Origin: Butyriboletus loyo
Lineage: Eukaryota > Basidiomycota > Agaricomycetes > Boletales > Boletaceae
Reading direction: 5' to 3'
Length of the DNA stretch: 64,000 nt
Assembly (NCBI GenBank): GCA_038093515.1
Contig: JBBPSI010000084.1
Span: forward strand, 1-64,000
Below, in pieces: positions 12,286 through 24,130 of this stretch (positions within the stretch are counted from its first letter, which is position 1; every line of letters starts with the position of its first letter). The notes beneath the pieces are model-generated. The model saw only the letters and a list, made by a program, of their open reading frames with translations. It was not told the origin of the DNA and searched no databases. The translations under genes and the position numbers were made by a program.

Positions 12286-12640
12286 CTCAGCGACGCTGAT
12301 CATCTCTTGCAAGCACCCCCAGACTTCCTCAACCTCCTAGGCGCTAAGTGCTTCTTCGTCACTGACGTGTACGGCCGTGATACCCAGGACGTCTGGGGTC
12401 AGGCCTCAGGCATGGATTCATCTGCGACCGACTCGCACAGTTCCACGTACAGAACACGCAGCAAAGATAAGGGATGGTGTACTTGGTCCCGATCCTGGGT
12501 ATCAAGCGTTTGGGTGCCATACGAACACGACCACTTGTGTTATCCGGAACGGAACGTCGACGGTCGGATTCTATATTGACCCGGATCATTATTTTCATGT
12601 CAGTGGCGCGTAATCGATCAGGTATTGGGTCTGACCATTT
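12285..12640 (+). pseudogene. GDSL/CE16 esterase relic 1 (3' half)
   Basis: Plus-strand text FFVTDVYGRDTQDVWG, then RDGVLGPDPGYQAFGC and later FYIDPDHYFH match the intact esterase (minus strand, 51.96-53.5 kb) at LVTDVYGRGTHDTWG, IWDGVLGLDPGHEAFGY and CADPDHHFEWF. The relic lies in the opposite orientation to the intact gene, lacks the catalytic GDS block and the C-terminal His block, and has frameshifts. Confidence 0.65.
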
Positions 12641-13100
12641 GTCGACGACATCCCCACCGATAGTACACAGTCATGGGGTTTGAAAAACGAAAAAGCGAGG
12701 TCCTTAGGTTCACTCGCGGTGCGGAAATTTGTTGCGATAATGTGTTCTGTTATTGTCGCTATCATGGCATCTGTTCACGCAACTTGAAGTGGCTCGTGGC
12801 AAGACCCTGCCTGGTTAGGCTTACCTGAGCATACAATCCGCCATTTGCCAACTCGCGACATTTCGCGCACAAACGTATGCATTCGAGGCCCTCCTCTTCA
12901 GGCAGTGATCAGAATGTTCACCACATGATCCGGGAGGCAAATGTATGCACCACCTCTTAGAAACAACGTTCATACTCACATTCATGTCAGACAATTTCTT
13001 TGTTTCCGCGTTCGCTGCCATAAATGTCGGACATGTGGACGCCGCACGTACATCATGTCTCTCTGTGCTTTGATTGGTTGTACCCGCGCTCATGCTTAGT
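12625..13100. repeat. WD40 5' flank without a WD40 gene (solo copy 1)
   Basis: From TTTGTCGACGACATCC onwards the sequence follows the 5' flank of the WD40 genes, including the TTTCCGCGTTCGCTGC stretch, but no propeller exon follows. The esterase relic occupies the place of the WD40 exon. The same arrangement is seen at about 41.0-41.42 kb and in part at 30.43-30.62 kb. Confidence 0.5.
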
Positions 13101-13129
13101 TGACAATAACAGTACTTCGGACGGCCAAC

Positions 13130-13350
13130 GTCACGTTACCGTCACCATGGGTAGACTGCATCACAGGCATCCGCTTGGAAGAGTGTTCCAACCATACGCA
13201 TGCGCGAGGATGAACGGAGGTCGAAGATGGGGACTGTGACGGCCTGGTCGGTAGATGATGCGGGCACGGTGACCGTCAGGTGTAACCACCAAACCGAGCA
13301 TCGGTCGTTCAGGGAGTCGGACAAAGATGAAAATAAATGAAAACGACATG
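13130..13350 (-). pseudogene. YTM1 relic c (C-terminal blades)
   Basis: The minus-strand reading LGLVVTPDGH followed by a shifted IFDLR-like text corresponds to intact YTM1 near 47.80-48.00 kb. Broken frame. Confidence 0.65.
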
Positions 13351-14215
13351 GTGACCAGCAAGAGCCTGTAGGCCGGCGACTTTGCACTCTCGATCAAGAT
13401 GTTCCTCGTGGTAGTCGATACGATCAATTGCCATCATTCCTAGTCGCACGTGGAGCCGACGTCTCTTGGGATCACCATGTATGTGGGCTCCTCGAGGGAG
13501 CAGCGTTTACCACGCATGGTGTATGAGACGCATCGTGCGCGATGGTCGGATTGCGACGAGATCTCCTCACTCCAAAAATCGTTGAGATGTTTTGATGAGC
13601 TTTTAACAGTGCGTTTACAGGTCGTGTATTCGAGCCCCGGTCAAAAGAGTGAGAAGATATGTTTGCTTGGGTCGAGTTCCTCAACGGAACAGCCGTGTCG
13701 CTTGTACGTTAGCATGTCGTCTACAATTTTCAGGGGAACCGTGGTGAGTTCTTTTTCGGCAGTCGAAGCCACATTGATTCCTGAGTAGGTCCACGAGCGC
13801 ATGACTTGCACAAAGCCACCACGCCCACCACTCCCGGGTCGATCATTCTAGTACCCACCTGTTATCTTTGCATTCGCAGGTTGAGCCTGACATGCTGTAC
13901 GAGGGGGTATCCTCGCCCCGCATACATGTTTAGTGCCGATCAGCAGCTCGTAGGGCGAATTTGGGGGTACTGGTGGCTGGGGGAGTGTCTACAAGGACTC
14001 CTCTAGCTCGAGCTACATGAGGAACAGTGTTCCTAATAGCTCTGCGAGGGCGTACGGCGGAGCTCGAGACCTTGTGATCGGATAGGCGTTAGGCCTTGGT
14101 CAAGATCGTCAGGGCAACCTAGTAAACGATCGACCGAGAAAGGCCCAGCACAGAGTCAGGGATTAACACCGCCCTGCTGGAGAGATGTTTGGTAATGTCT
14201 CATCTTCGTGTTTCC
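13350..14215. repeat. Inter-unit spacer with a palindromic block
   Basis: 13.38-13.50 kb matches 41.94-42.05 kb (CTCTCGATCAAGATGTTCCT landmark). 13.55-13.65 kb matches 42.10-42.20 kb. The palindromic block described at 5.24 kb recurs at about 14,005-14,165. No supported gene. Confidence 0.45.
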
Positions 14216-14670
14216 TTCTATGAATGATCAATTAGATACTGTCCTACAATTCCAGCCTCCATGTGTGAACAGACTTGGTTTATGACCATTGGGTGGATAT
14301 CCTAGCAAGTTCAATCATGGATAGGCTTATCAGGGCTCTTACTGATGTTGCGAGGTGACACGAAATTAAAGAACTGCACGATCAATGTCCGTATATTTGC
14401 GAATTACATCAAACGATATGGATCAAGGTAAGTCATCGTGTGTGCCTGAACGATTACACAGCAACCACGCAGGAAGGGTGATGGCAAGGGTAGAGTACCT
14501 CGATCCTTGCTCATGCTGATCCACCGTAAGTATAACGATGTAAGTCAAATAAAAGATATGCGCACCGTTACATGGACCCCCGCGGTCGAGGAGGGGTCAG
14601 ATGAATCGTTTGCTGGTTGCGTCTAATAGGACGTGAGCCGTCGTGACGAGGCCTACATCGCCAGGAAGAG
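14215..14670. repeat. 3' flank of WD40 copy 3
   Basis: Matches the 3' flanks of c2 and c5. No conserved frame; probably 3' UTR and spacer. Confidence 0.45.
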
Positions 14671-16317
14671 TCATACCGGGTCTGCTACCGTTGGATCCGC
14701 AGCATGCTCTCCGCTACGCGAAGGATCTTTGTTTGGATGGTTGGGAGCCGCGGCCTTGGCACGCGATTTACGCTGCGATGTGTGATGAGTGCCTGCATAC
14801 AAATACATGGAGTAGCAAACCTGTCGTCTTCTGGTGAATCCTGTAGATGTGCGCTACAATGAAATATTAAACCAACCGCATCCCATCGTATATCAAGGAC
14901 GAACACTCACTGCTTGACGTTCAGCTGCAGCCATCCTTGAAGGGCCCTCGTTTGTGGCATCCACTTTCGGTGGAGAGTGGGAAGGAGATTGATGACCAGG
15001 GGGCTGGGATGACTTTCCGGAACGTCGACCTGGCTTGTGTGAAGTGGCGTCCTTCTCACTTTTTCGCGGTAGCAGTTTTCTAAATATTGAGCGAATCTGC
15101 GACTCGGCACGTGCCTCTGTAGGGGAGTCGAGTGGCGGTAGCTCCCGGGGATCGGCAGCGTCGGTCGGGGACGGTGGCTGCAGTAGCATCAACACAGAAG
15201 CAATAAACAAAACGAGGTGGCCACGAACCTCTTCAAAATTGAATTCAGCAGCCGGTGTGATCGGTGGGACCTCGTGCTGTGTCATCGTGAGAACTCACGT
15301 CGAATGGAAACAGTACAAGTAGATACCTCTAGATCACTGGTTGATGTCTGATATTGTGTGTCATGAGATGGTTTGATAGAATAGCCAAATACTTACATGA
15401 AAAGGACCGTATGACTCTGGGAGAATATGACCGAGGTCACGCAGAGAGACTTTCCCATCACGTCGTCCAGTTGCCAGATATGTGTCGTCTGGGGAGAGGG
15501 CGATCGAGTATATGTCACTACTGTCCTCAATGGCAGAGCCAATCTGAGTCAGAGTCGACGTGTCGAGGAAGAAGATGGAAGCCGATCCATATGTGGCAAT
15601 GAATTTGCCATTCACTGCTAGAGCGATGGACTTGACAGCAATGTCGAAAGCCGGCGACTCGGCGACCTGCGACCCAGTGGACACAGCAAAAGACTTGATT
15701 TTGCAGTCATCAGTTACTGCAAAAAGTTGCTGGTTGTCACTGGACCATGCAAGTGGAGTGACTATGTAAAATGAGGTTGTTCCTGTCTCGATTGTGACGA
15801 GTTCATCGCCATTGTGACTGTCAAAAATGCGGATCAAGCCTTCATAGCAGCAAGTGGCGATGCACTCGCCATTTGGGGAGAACTTGATTCCATTGACATC
15901 ATTGTCATGTTGGAGTGGGCCAACGAGTCTCTCCCCTGTTGCTATGCTCCAAACACTCGCTGTCTTCCTTCCAGTCCCAGTGGCTAACCTGGTCGAATCT
16001 GGTGAGACATCGACCGCACACACATCGTTTCCGCCTTCCACCTCGATGGCCTTTGTATGTAGCCCTGCATCCCACACACTTGCGCCCTCCTCAGCGCCGC
16101 ATACTATCCATTGGTGATCTCTTGACACACTGATGGCCTTCACGTACATTCCCGTTCGTTTTCCGACCTCTTGATTGTCTTCAAGTCGCCATCGTCGAAT
16201 GCCATCGCTATCCCCACCCAAAAGATGCTTTCCATCAGACTGGAATGCGACTGCCCGTACTTGATCATCGCGACCGGTGTCAAGTACTACTGTTGGGTCT
16301 TGCTGGATTGTTAGCAT
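14671..16317 (-). CDS. WD40 propeller + basic tail protein, array copy 3 (type I tail)
   Basis: Exon 1 is 15397-16317 (ATG at 16317). The six-exon plan is fully open: 7-codon microexon, HEVPPITPAAEFNFEE, tail exon with KLLPRKSEKDATSH, an 11-codon exon (RTSTGFTRRRQ) and a last exon ending ADPTVADPV and TGA at 14671. The product would be about 450 residues, with the WD40 propeller first and then a basic, probably disordered tail. The hydrophobic 51-base stretch before PPSP is open here (EVRGHLVLFI), so it could be retained as a short hydrophobic segment. Variable propeller positions read NDVC, SDIY and GRR. It is the best complete type I reference copy. Confidence 0.82.
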
Positions 16318-16950
16318 GCAACACTATCACTGTTCAGAGTTGCTACACACTGGTCTTTGTTGATGACATCCTCTGCGATGGTACGCTGTCCGTGGAGTTC
16401 GAAGAGTGCAAGAAAGATGGTTTCGGTTCAACTCGTGGTGCGCAAAGCTGCTCCATAAACACGTTTCCTTATTCTCAATATGGGTCGCAACCGCCTCGTG
16501 TCTTTGGCGCTTATTCTTACTCCCACCCCGCTCCTAAAAATGCGTACATTTCATCACCCTCCCAAACAGCCTAACAGGGAGCCCGAATCGCGTCACACTC
16601 ACATTTGATTGCACAGCCTCTATGTTTTCGCGTTCGCTGCTCGGACAGGTGGACGTTACACGTACGTACATCTCTTTCCGGAACTCGGACGATTGCGCTC
16701 ATATACAAGCCCTGTTGACGCCAATGATGTGGGTAAACTGTACTATAGGCACCCGCATGTAAGCTACATATGCCCTTGATGTCTCTCGAGCACTATACTA
16801 AAATATTGCACCGCATTCTACCAATGCAGTATGCGGCACAGTGATACTTTTCCTCCCAAGGCAATTTTAAACTGCCACATGTCGATACTCTGATCCACAG
16901 GCAAGATCGACAACAAGGTTCACGAAATCTCGCGGTATCTCAGCCTTTTA
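16318..16950. repeat. Conserved 5' flank of WD40 copy 3
   Basis: Nearly identical to the flank of c4 (22.75-23.39 kb), including the TTTGTTGATGACATCCTCTG variant, so c3 and c4 share a recent common ancestor for this side of the unit. Confidence 0.6.
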
Positions 16951-17510
16951 TATTGATGTCAAAGGTTGGTTCAAGCTGGCGGACATTGATGCGACATCTA
17001 ACGAGCATGCTGCCATCCCCCATGACGGTCGACGCTGACAAACTGGCTAGATACGAGTGCTCCAGGCTGCAACTACCGATCCACCTCGCCTTGCTCGCAC
17101 TATAACACACGTTCTACGTCCTGTAGGCGGCAGAAACTGTTTTCACGGCCGTTTAAACTTGCTCACTTTGATTCTAAATGTCCTCGCTGTCATCATCGCC
17201 CTACATCAAGGCCGGTCGTCCGATCAACTGGCCCTTTTTGTGTCTCCCTCGCTATCATCGTCGTCGTAACACTCCTCATCGTCATCTGGTTGTCGCTCTA
17301 CAGACACACCATGGTCGAGCTGCTCCGACCAGCTCATTTGACAGAGTGTACGTACGACCGTCGTCGCGATGCTCGTCAAGTCCGCGACAGTCTATGCCAC
17401 CTTTTGACTCTTCTAATCCCGTTTGCGATTGTACAAGTTCCCACAAGTCCTTGGGGGAGCTCAGGTAGGTTGATTTGGTGGTGGGGCGTGTTCTCACTCT
17501 GATATCTCGC
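16950..17510 (+). pseudogene. Relic of the unidentified membrane-protein gene (copy 3 of 5)
   Basis: The most readable copy: LADIDATSNEHAAI, then LARTITHVLRPVGG, LLTLILNVLAVIIALHQG and, in another frame, WLSLYRHTMVELLRPAH and IPFAIVQVPTSPWGSSG. Stops separate these pieces. One or two hydrophobic segments suggest a membrane protein of unknown family. Confidence 0.45.
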
Positions 17511-17519
17511 CCTTATTGC

Positions 17520-18230
17520 CCATCGGCTGCGGGCATGTAGCGGATCGCGCCGCTGTTGAGGGGTTTGTCAGCAGTGTGTCGTCGGTCACCTCGTCGACCG
17601 CGAACGGGGATAAGGATATCGATATCGGATGGTTCACCGATGTTCAATCTTGCGCTGGACAGACCCGGCACCTTCTTCCTGATCGTCCGTGACGCTCATG
17701 AGAACTACAATTTGTACGACCAACATGTCTCCTCAGATCAGTGTTTCATACGTCCGCCGTCATTGGGCGCGGTATCGCTGTGAATTGCTCGACTCTTTGA
17801 ATCTCACTTTTCGTAGCGTTGCAGCGCCGGACAGAGGGATTACTGCTCGGATTATCGTATTCGCTGTTGTAACCAGCGGAGGCGAACAGCGTGCTGGGTT
17901 CTGCGACAGCCCCGCCATGTCCGAAAGATGTTTGCAGAACAGATCAAGGCGCATGTACAGAGGAAAGCTCCCTCGAGAAATGCAGCGGGACATGGATGAT
18001 ACACGGAGCTCAGACGATGGGGCATATTCATCGGTAACACAAACATTCGAGTCACCATTCAAAGGGCCACATCCTCGATTGCCAGCGTTCGTCAATACCT
18101 CATAAGCCCCATCGCCACTTTTCGTCTCTCGTCGCTGCCCAAGGATCGTCATTCAAACATGACGTGTATCATCTCCCAATGTTTCCAGTCAAATTACCTC
18201 CGATTCATTCACGTCCCCTTCCACAATCCG
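17520..18230. repeat. Duplicated block next to the DUF6533 relic (copy 2)
   Basis: Nearly identical to 8.65-9.33 kb, offset close to 8.86 kb. Confidence 0.5.
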
Positions 18231-18800
18231 ATCCTGCCTCGGGGCGACACCTGCAAATGCAATCGCAGACACGGCGGCGCTTTGAGGCTGTGACAACGCA
18301 TCGAATCCGCTCCCAGTGAGTGCCCTGCCAACGGTCACGAAGGTCACCATCATACAGCTCTCGCACGCTGATGATGAACCGAGGCATAATGGGGCACACA
18401 GATATGTAATAAAATGTGGTCAGGGAGAACGCCAAATTGTTGTTTGGTGTAGACACCTGTTCGAGCACGGATGCGATGTTGAAAAATATGACCCTCGAAG
18501 TTGAGGGGAAATATTTGAGTGGACGGTTTCCCGCAAACGGTCGGAAACAAGATGGGTAGGAGAAGATGATGGTGGCGAATGGAAACGACAGAGAGGGAGG
18601 GAAGCGAGACGTACGCGATGAAATAAAGGATACCGTCTCTCACGAATTGTTGCATGTACCGGTTGGAGTGCCACTGTTTAGTCGCTCTGTACATCATGAG
18701 ACAGCGAGAACCAAAAGGGTAGTACTGAGAACAAACTGTGATACCTGAGAGTATTGGGATCGCTGTAATAACAATGTAACAGATAACTGTCCGCACGGTA
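18230..18800 (-). pseudogene. DUF6533-type membrane protein, 5'-truncated relic (copy 2)
   Basis: Same exons as at 9.33-9.95 kb: KQWHSNRYMQ, FVRDGILYFI, FPTVCGKPS, then RFIISVRELYDGDLRDRWQG. The N-terminal half is absent and the same join to YTM1 text lies at about 18,800. The last exon has lost the AVSAI frame. Confidence 0.58.
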
Positions 18801-18804
18801 CGTC

Positions 18805-19145
18805 AACCCAAAACTATATGCCCGCTCGTTCGATCCAGGGGTAGGCCCGCCTTGGATATTTGTTCCGCATGGGACTTGAGCACGGTCGTGGGAGCTTTGT
18901 GTTGTTCATGCCCCTGGCCAGCCTCGCTGACAACCCTGTGCCGTTTTTTACGCTCGGAAGAGGGAGTCGGCTCAGATGTGAATGCTACCTAGTCTTTCGC
19001 GGGGATGGTTGTGTCGCAGAATCCGGTGAGGTAGTCCAAAGAGGTGGTAAGTCAAGACCCGGTGTCACGAAAGAGAAGAGAGGTGCGGAATTCGAGCCAG
19101 GTGATGGTTTGGAAGGACAGGGGTGCATTGGGTATAGGTTAGCAT
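18805..19145 (-). pseudogene. YTM1 relic d
   Basis: Minus-strand match to intact YTM1 around 48.13-48.45 kb (the loop between blades). Compared with relic b, an internal stretch of several hundred bases holding the N-terminal part is deleted at about 19,140. Frames are broken. Confidence 0.6.
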
Positions 19146-20345
19146 GTCATGAACGTGCCAGCCCCAAAAATGGTTGAACCATAAGGCAAGTGTCACATTC
19201 CGACCTAGACATGTGTTCCTTTCACTCATTTGACATCGTTATACAGCAAAACGACTATGGCTGATGAGAGACGCTCCTGTTAACGGCTACAGAAGACCAA
19301 GATGCATGTTTCCTACTCACCCATAGTTGACTACGAAATCAACGTGTAAGTCCCTTGCATATACCACGATGTATTGCTAGCAATGTTCGACAGTTACTTT
19401 GGTCGATGACGACGAATACAACTTGGCCAGCAATGGTCGCACAAGCCGCAGTGGTCGTACTGTTTCAGGTAAGTAAAACATATCGACGTCAATGTTGTAT
19501 TCACTGGTTAATTACAGTGAGCATCATTGATGACATCGATGACACGTAAATAAGTCCTGGACTAGGCCCGAGCCAGCCAGCCTAGGCCTGGAATTTGACC
19601 AAGCCCAAGCGCTGGCTTTCAGGCCAGGCCCATCCATCACTAGGTCGATGAGATCGGAGACTTTCGGAGATGGTCATGGCTCCCTCAGCGCAGCACGCTC
19701 GCGTTTCCCCCACTCGCCTGTGCTTGCTCGCCCCTCCCTCTTCATTCCTCCTGATCTCCCCACTTGTCGTCGCCGTGTGGGCTTGTCTCCTTTGGTCTGT
19801 GCGAGCAAATCCTGCCTGCGGCGCATTTCTCAGGTTGTAGCAAGTCTGATCAACATTTTCGTAAGACGGACAACTCAGCTGGAATCCGTGACGAACCCGC
19901 CGGCCATAATGGTCTGGTATCGTAATCGGGCCTCCAGCTGCTTAACTCCATGTTGCCTTGCGGAATACCTTCTATCATATCTCGATGGAGCATCTCGAGG
20001 CGATAGCGAGCTTTTCCTAAATCCTTTGCATACAAACCACATGCAGCTTTGGCATCGATCTATTGATCCAATCGCGAATAAACATATGACTCAAGCGATT
20101 GTTGTCGAGATTCGAACCTACCGCAAAGGGCGACGGAATGCAATGTCGAGAATCAGCCAAGGTCCGCACGCCTCTGTGTTGAGATGCATTGACGTTGCTA
20201 GAGAGGGTAAATGGTCTTGGAACTCACCAGGCAAAAGAGGCGTCCAGAAGGTCATCTTGTCGCCGGATTACCAAAAGCCGAGTCCGGCGAGTGCGAGGGG
20301 CCGGGATGGGTCTGCAAGTGAATTTTGCTCCTTACTCGGCGACGG
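19145..20345 (+). pseudogene. Modules C and D: multi-intron gene relic (copy 2)
   Basis: Same landmarks as at 11.0-12.29 kb. A 269-codon plus-strand frame (19648-20457) crosses module D here, but it is not preserved in the other copies, so I do not treat it as a gene. Confidence 0.4.
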
Positions 20346-20420
20346 TGATAATCTCTTGCAAGCACCCCCAGACTTCCTCAGCCTCCAAGGCGCTAAGTAC
20401 TTCTACGTCACTAGGCTCGT
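20345..20420 (+). pseudogene. GDSL/CE16 esterase relic 2 (stub)
   Basis: Only LLQAPPDFLSLQGAKYFYVT remains, matching the start of esterase relic 1 up to the VTDVYG block, where the sequence switches to the next relic. Confidence 0.45.
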
Positions 20421-21041
20421 TTCGTGTCCGTCAGAATGCCAACGAGGAGAATGTTGAATACATGATCGACGAGCCGTTTTCAATGGGTCGAGGACGAGTA
20501 GCGATCAGAGTTCCCCCCCTCCTTTGTATGAGCTAGCGTTTGGATCCGTGATGAACACAAAAAACAGGGACATGACATTCTTGCCTTGGCGAATATTCTT
20601 TGGGTTTGCAACAGCTCGAATCAATTCCAACCTTTTCGCGCATATTCCCCTTCTCAGCGGCCATAAAGTAAATATCCTAGCGAGGCTCGGGCTTATCGAG
20701 AGTCATACGTGATAGCGCTGTGAGGCGACACGAAATCATCCTACATACTCATGATTGAGAGGTGCCTACATGCATTATATCAAATCAGGTGGATCCATGC
20801 GTCCCATCTCTGGTGCCTGAGCCGCAACACATCCATAGGGGAAATGCGAGTCGGATCGAAAGCCTCAAGTTGAGGATAGCCCTGCCTGACTCTCGCTATT
20901 GCAATCCAGCGTGAGTCTATGAAGTAATCGTAAGGAAAGCAGGCGCACCGTCAGATGGACCTCCCCTGCGGATGATTGAGACGGATCGTTCGTTTGTTGT
21001 GCCTAATATGGAATGAGCTTTTATAACATGGAACACAATAA
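20410..21041. repeat. NANEE relic and 3' flank of WD40 copy 4
   Basis: Plus-strand text FRVRQNANEENVEYMIDEPF opens a block that recurs at 30.8, 42.8 and 45.5 kb (with a shorter form at 35.2 kb), always beyond the 3' side of a type II unit. The remainder to 21,041 matches the 3' flanks of c6 and c7. No intact gene. Confidence 0.45.
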
Positions 21042-22744
21042 TCATAAAAAACGGACCGAGGCTCTTTGCGTGTGATCTCCAGAGCCTTGTCCGCTAGGAG
21101 ACGCATTTTTATTTGGATCGTGGGGGTCAACAGCCTTGGTAGTACTAGATGCTTTGTCCTGTAACGTCTGATGAGTCCATGCATATAATCTCGAGGATCA
21201 ACGGAACCTTTGGTTTTGCAGGATATTTTGCGACCGTTCGCTAAGATGATGTGTTAAACGCACGGGATCCGAATGTCTATCAAGAGCACTCACTCGCTTC
21301 CGTTTACCTGCAGCCATCCACGAAGGACCGTCATTTGCGACGTCCACTCTCGCCGGCGACTGAGAAAGAGATTGATGATTGGCAGGCGCGTTCAACTTTC
21401 TGGCAACAGGACTGGACGGATGCAAAGTGGGGCCCTTCTTGCTCTTCTCAATCCTCGTATGTACCCACTTTTTAAGCTTTGGAATGCCACGAGACAACTG
21501 GGTGGTGTCGAGGTGTTGCTCTGGACGTCGCGATGGAGGGTAGGTCACTGGTACATCCGATGACTGCTCTACGTCAGAGGCTGCTGGAGATGGCGGCTGC
21601 AGCAGTGTCAACACGGAAGTAAGAGGAGAATATAACGACCACTGACCTCATCAAAGTTGAATTTGGCAGCTGGCGTGCTCGGTCCAGGGACCTCGTGCTA
21701 TGATGTCGTGAGAACTCGCGTCGAACAGGAACAGAACAAGTGGATACCTCGAGATCACTGGTTGATGTCTAATATTGAGTGTGATGAGATGGATTGATAG
21801 ACTGAGATGGCGAATCTTACATGGAAAGGACCGTATGACTCTGGGAGAATACGACCGAGGTCATGCACAAAGACTTTCCCATCCTCTCGTCCAGTGGCCA
21901 GATAGCGATTATCTGGAGAGAGGGCGATTGACCATATCAATGTGCTGTCCTCAATGTCAGAGCCAATCTGAGTCAGAGTCGACGTGTCCAGAAAGAAGAT
22001 GGAGGACGCTCCATATGCGGCAATGAATTTGCCATTTGCTGCTAGAGCGATGGACTGGACCCTGTCAAAAGCTGATGACTCAGCAACCTGGGACCCTGTG
22101 GACACAGTGAAAGATTTGATTTTGCGGCCATTGGTTGCCACAAAAAATTGTTGGCCATCATTGGACCATGCAAGTGGAGTGGCTACATAAATTGAGGTTA
22201 TTTCCGTCTTGATTGTGACGAGTTCATTGCTGTTGTGACTGTCGAAAATGCGGATTGAGCCTTGCAAGCAGCAAGTGACGATGTGCTCGCCATTTGGCGA
22301 GAATTTGATTCCATTGACCCAATTGTCATGTCCAAGTGGACCGATGAGTCTCTCCCCTGTCCTTATGCTCCAGATGTTCGCCTCTTTTCTTCCAGTCCCA
22401 GTTGCAAACCTTGTCGAATCTGGTGAGACATCGACTGCAAACACCCGGTTTCCGCCCTCCACCTCCATGGCATTTGTGTGCAGCTCTGCGTCCCACACAC
22501 TTGCACCCTCCTCAACACCGCACACTATCCACTGGTGATCTCTTGACACACTGATGGCATTCATGTCCATTCCCATTTGGTTTCCGACCTCTTGATTGTC
22601 TTCAAGTCGCCATCGTTGAATGCCATCGCTACTCCCACCCAAAAGATGCTTTCCGTCAGACTGGAATGTGACTGCCCATACTTGATCATCGCGACCGGTG
22701 TCAAGTACTACTGTTGGGTCTTGCGGATTGTTAGCATGCAACAC
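21042..22744 (-). CDS. WD40 propeller + basic tail protein, array copy 4 (type II tail, chimeric)
   Basis: Exon 1 is 21821-22744 (ATG at 22744). Propeller, first intron and third exon (HEVPG type) resemble c1, but from the third intron (21597-21646, 50 bases) onward the tail is type II: PPSPAASDVEQSS, GIPKLKKWVHTRIEKSKKG, GPSWMAAGKRKR, then RTVAKYPAKPK and a last exon ending QRASVRFL with the stop at 21042-21044. The hydrophobic stretch contains an in-frame TGA here and must be spliced out. Variable blade positions read NRVF, TLIW and GRE. The switch between families lies near 21,647, consistent with recombination or gene conversion. Confidence 0.8.
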
Positions 22745-23390
22745 TACACTGTTCAGAGTTGCTACACACTGGTCTTTGTTGATGACATCCTCTGCGATGG
22801 TACGCTGTCCGTGGAGTTCGAAGAGTGCAAGAAAGATGGTTTCGGTTCAACTCGTGGTGCGCAAAGCTGCTCCATAAAGATGTTTCCTTATTCTCAATAT
22901 GGGTCGCAACTGCCTCGTGTCTTTGGCGCTTATTCTTACTCCCACCCCGCTCCTAAAAATGCGTACATTTCATCACCCTCCCAAACAGCGAGCGCTCTCA
23001 TTCCATACCACCCGAACCCGAATCGCATCACACTCACATTTGATTGCACAGCCTCCACGTTTTCGCGTTCGCTGCTCGGACAGGTGGACGTTACATGTAC
23101 GTACATCTCTTTCCGGACCTCGAACGATTGCGCTCACATACAAGCCCTGTTGACGCCAATAATATGGGTACCCTGTATTATAGGCGCCCGCATGTAAGCT
23201 ACATATGCCCTTGATGTCTCTCGAGCACCGTACTAAAGTATTGTACCGCGTTCTACCAATGCAGTATGCGCATGGCGTGTTCTCATCATTTTCCTTCCAA
23301 GGCAATTTTAAACTGCCATATTTCGATACTCCGATGCACAGGCAAGATCGACAGCTATTTTCACCCACTCTCACGGTACCTCGGCTTTTT
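22745..23390. repeat. Conserved 5' flank of WD40 copy 4
   Basis: Near-identical to the flank of c3. A 191-codon minus-strand frame (22973-23548) overlaps its right part but is interrupted in the other copies. Confidence 0.6.
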
Positions 23391-23910
23391 ATACTGATGT
23401 CAAAGGTTGGTTCACGCTGGCGGACATTGATGCGGCATCTAACGAGTATGCTGCCATCCACCATGACCATCGACGCTGACGAACTGGCTACATAGGAGTG
23501 CTCCTTCCAACCACTGATCCACCTCGTCTTGCTCGCACCATCACACACGTTCTACGTTCTGCAAGCCGCAGAAACTACTTCCACGGCCGTTCAAACTTGC
23601 TCGCTTTGATTCTAAATATCCTCGCTATTATCATCGTCCTACATTAACGCCAGTCGTCCGATCAACTAGCCCTTTTTGTGTCTCCCTCGCGATCGATATC
23701 GCCGTAATACTCCTCATCTGGTAGTCGCTCTACAGACGCATCATGGTCGAGCTGCTCCGCCCAGCTCATGTGAAGGAGTGTACGACCGTCGTCGCGATGC
23801 TCGTCAAGTCCGCGACAGCCTATGCCACCTTTTGACCCTTGTTTGCGATTGTACAAGTTCCCACAAGTCCTTGGGGAAGCTCAGGTTCATTCGAGCTCGC
23901 TGATCGCGAC
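23390..23910 (+). pseudogene. Relic of the unidentified membrane-protein gene (copy 4 of 5)
   Basis: Carries TDVKGWFTLADIDAASNEYA, then LARTITHVLRSASR and LLALILNILAIIIVLH, each interrupted by stops, as in the copy at 16.95 kb. Confidence 0.42.
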
Positions 23911-24130
23911 GGGTGGCTGCGGAGGTGGTGAGCAAGGGCAGGTGAGAGGAGATCGTTCTGTCCGGGTTGTGATGCGGCATCCATCGTTCGTCCATTTATC
24001 TCTATCCCTCCCCTGGCCATGGCTCCGCGATGACCTCATTTCGTTTTTGGTTTTCGCTTTATTCTTTTAGGTGTTTGTCGGTGTACCCTCCACATCTCTA
24101 GTTATATACCCCTGGTGGTGAGCTATCGAA
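23910..24130. other. Spacer
   Basis: No gene seen. The right part (GTGTTTGTCGGTGTACCCTC) matches 2.66-2.72 kb. Confidence 0.4.

Noticed and set aside
13560..13650. TATTCGAGCCCC, tRNA-like, repeated in part at 42.18 kb.
   Set aside because: No cloverleaf can be drawn: the T stem does not pair and the second copy has lost the motif.
19648..20457. A 269-codon plus-strand frame across module D.
   Set aside because: It is not preserved in the other four module D copies and shows no domain or plausible splice pattern.
22973..23548. A 191-codon minus-strand frame upstream of copy 4.
   Set aside because: The homologous stretches upstream of the other copies carry stops and shifts in this frame, and no domain is seen.
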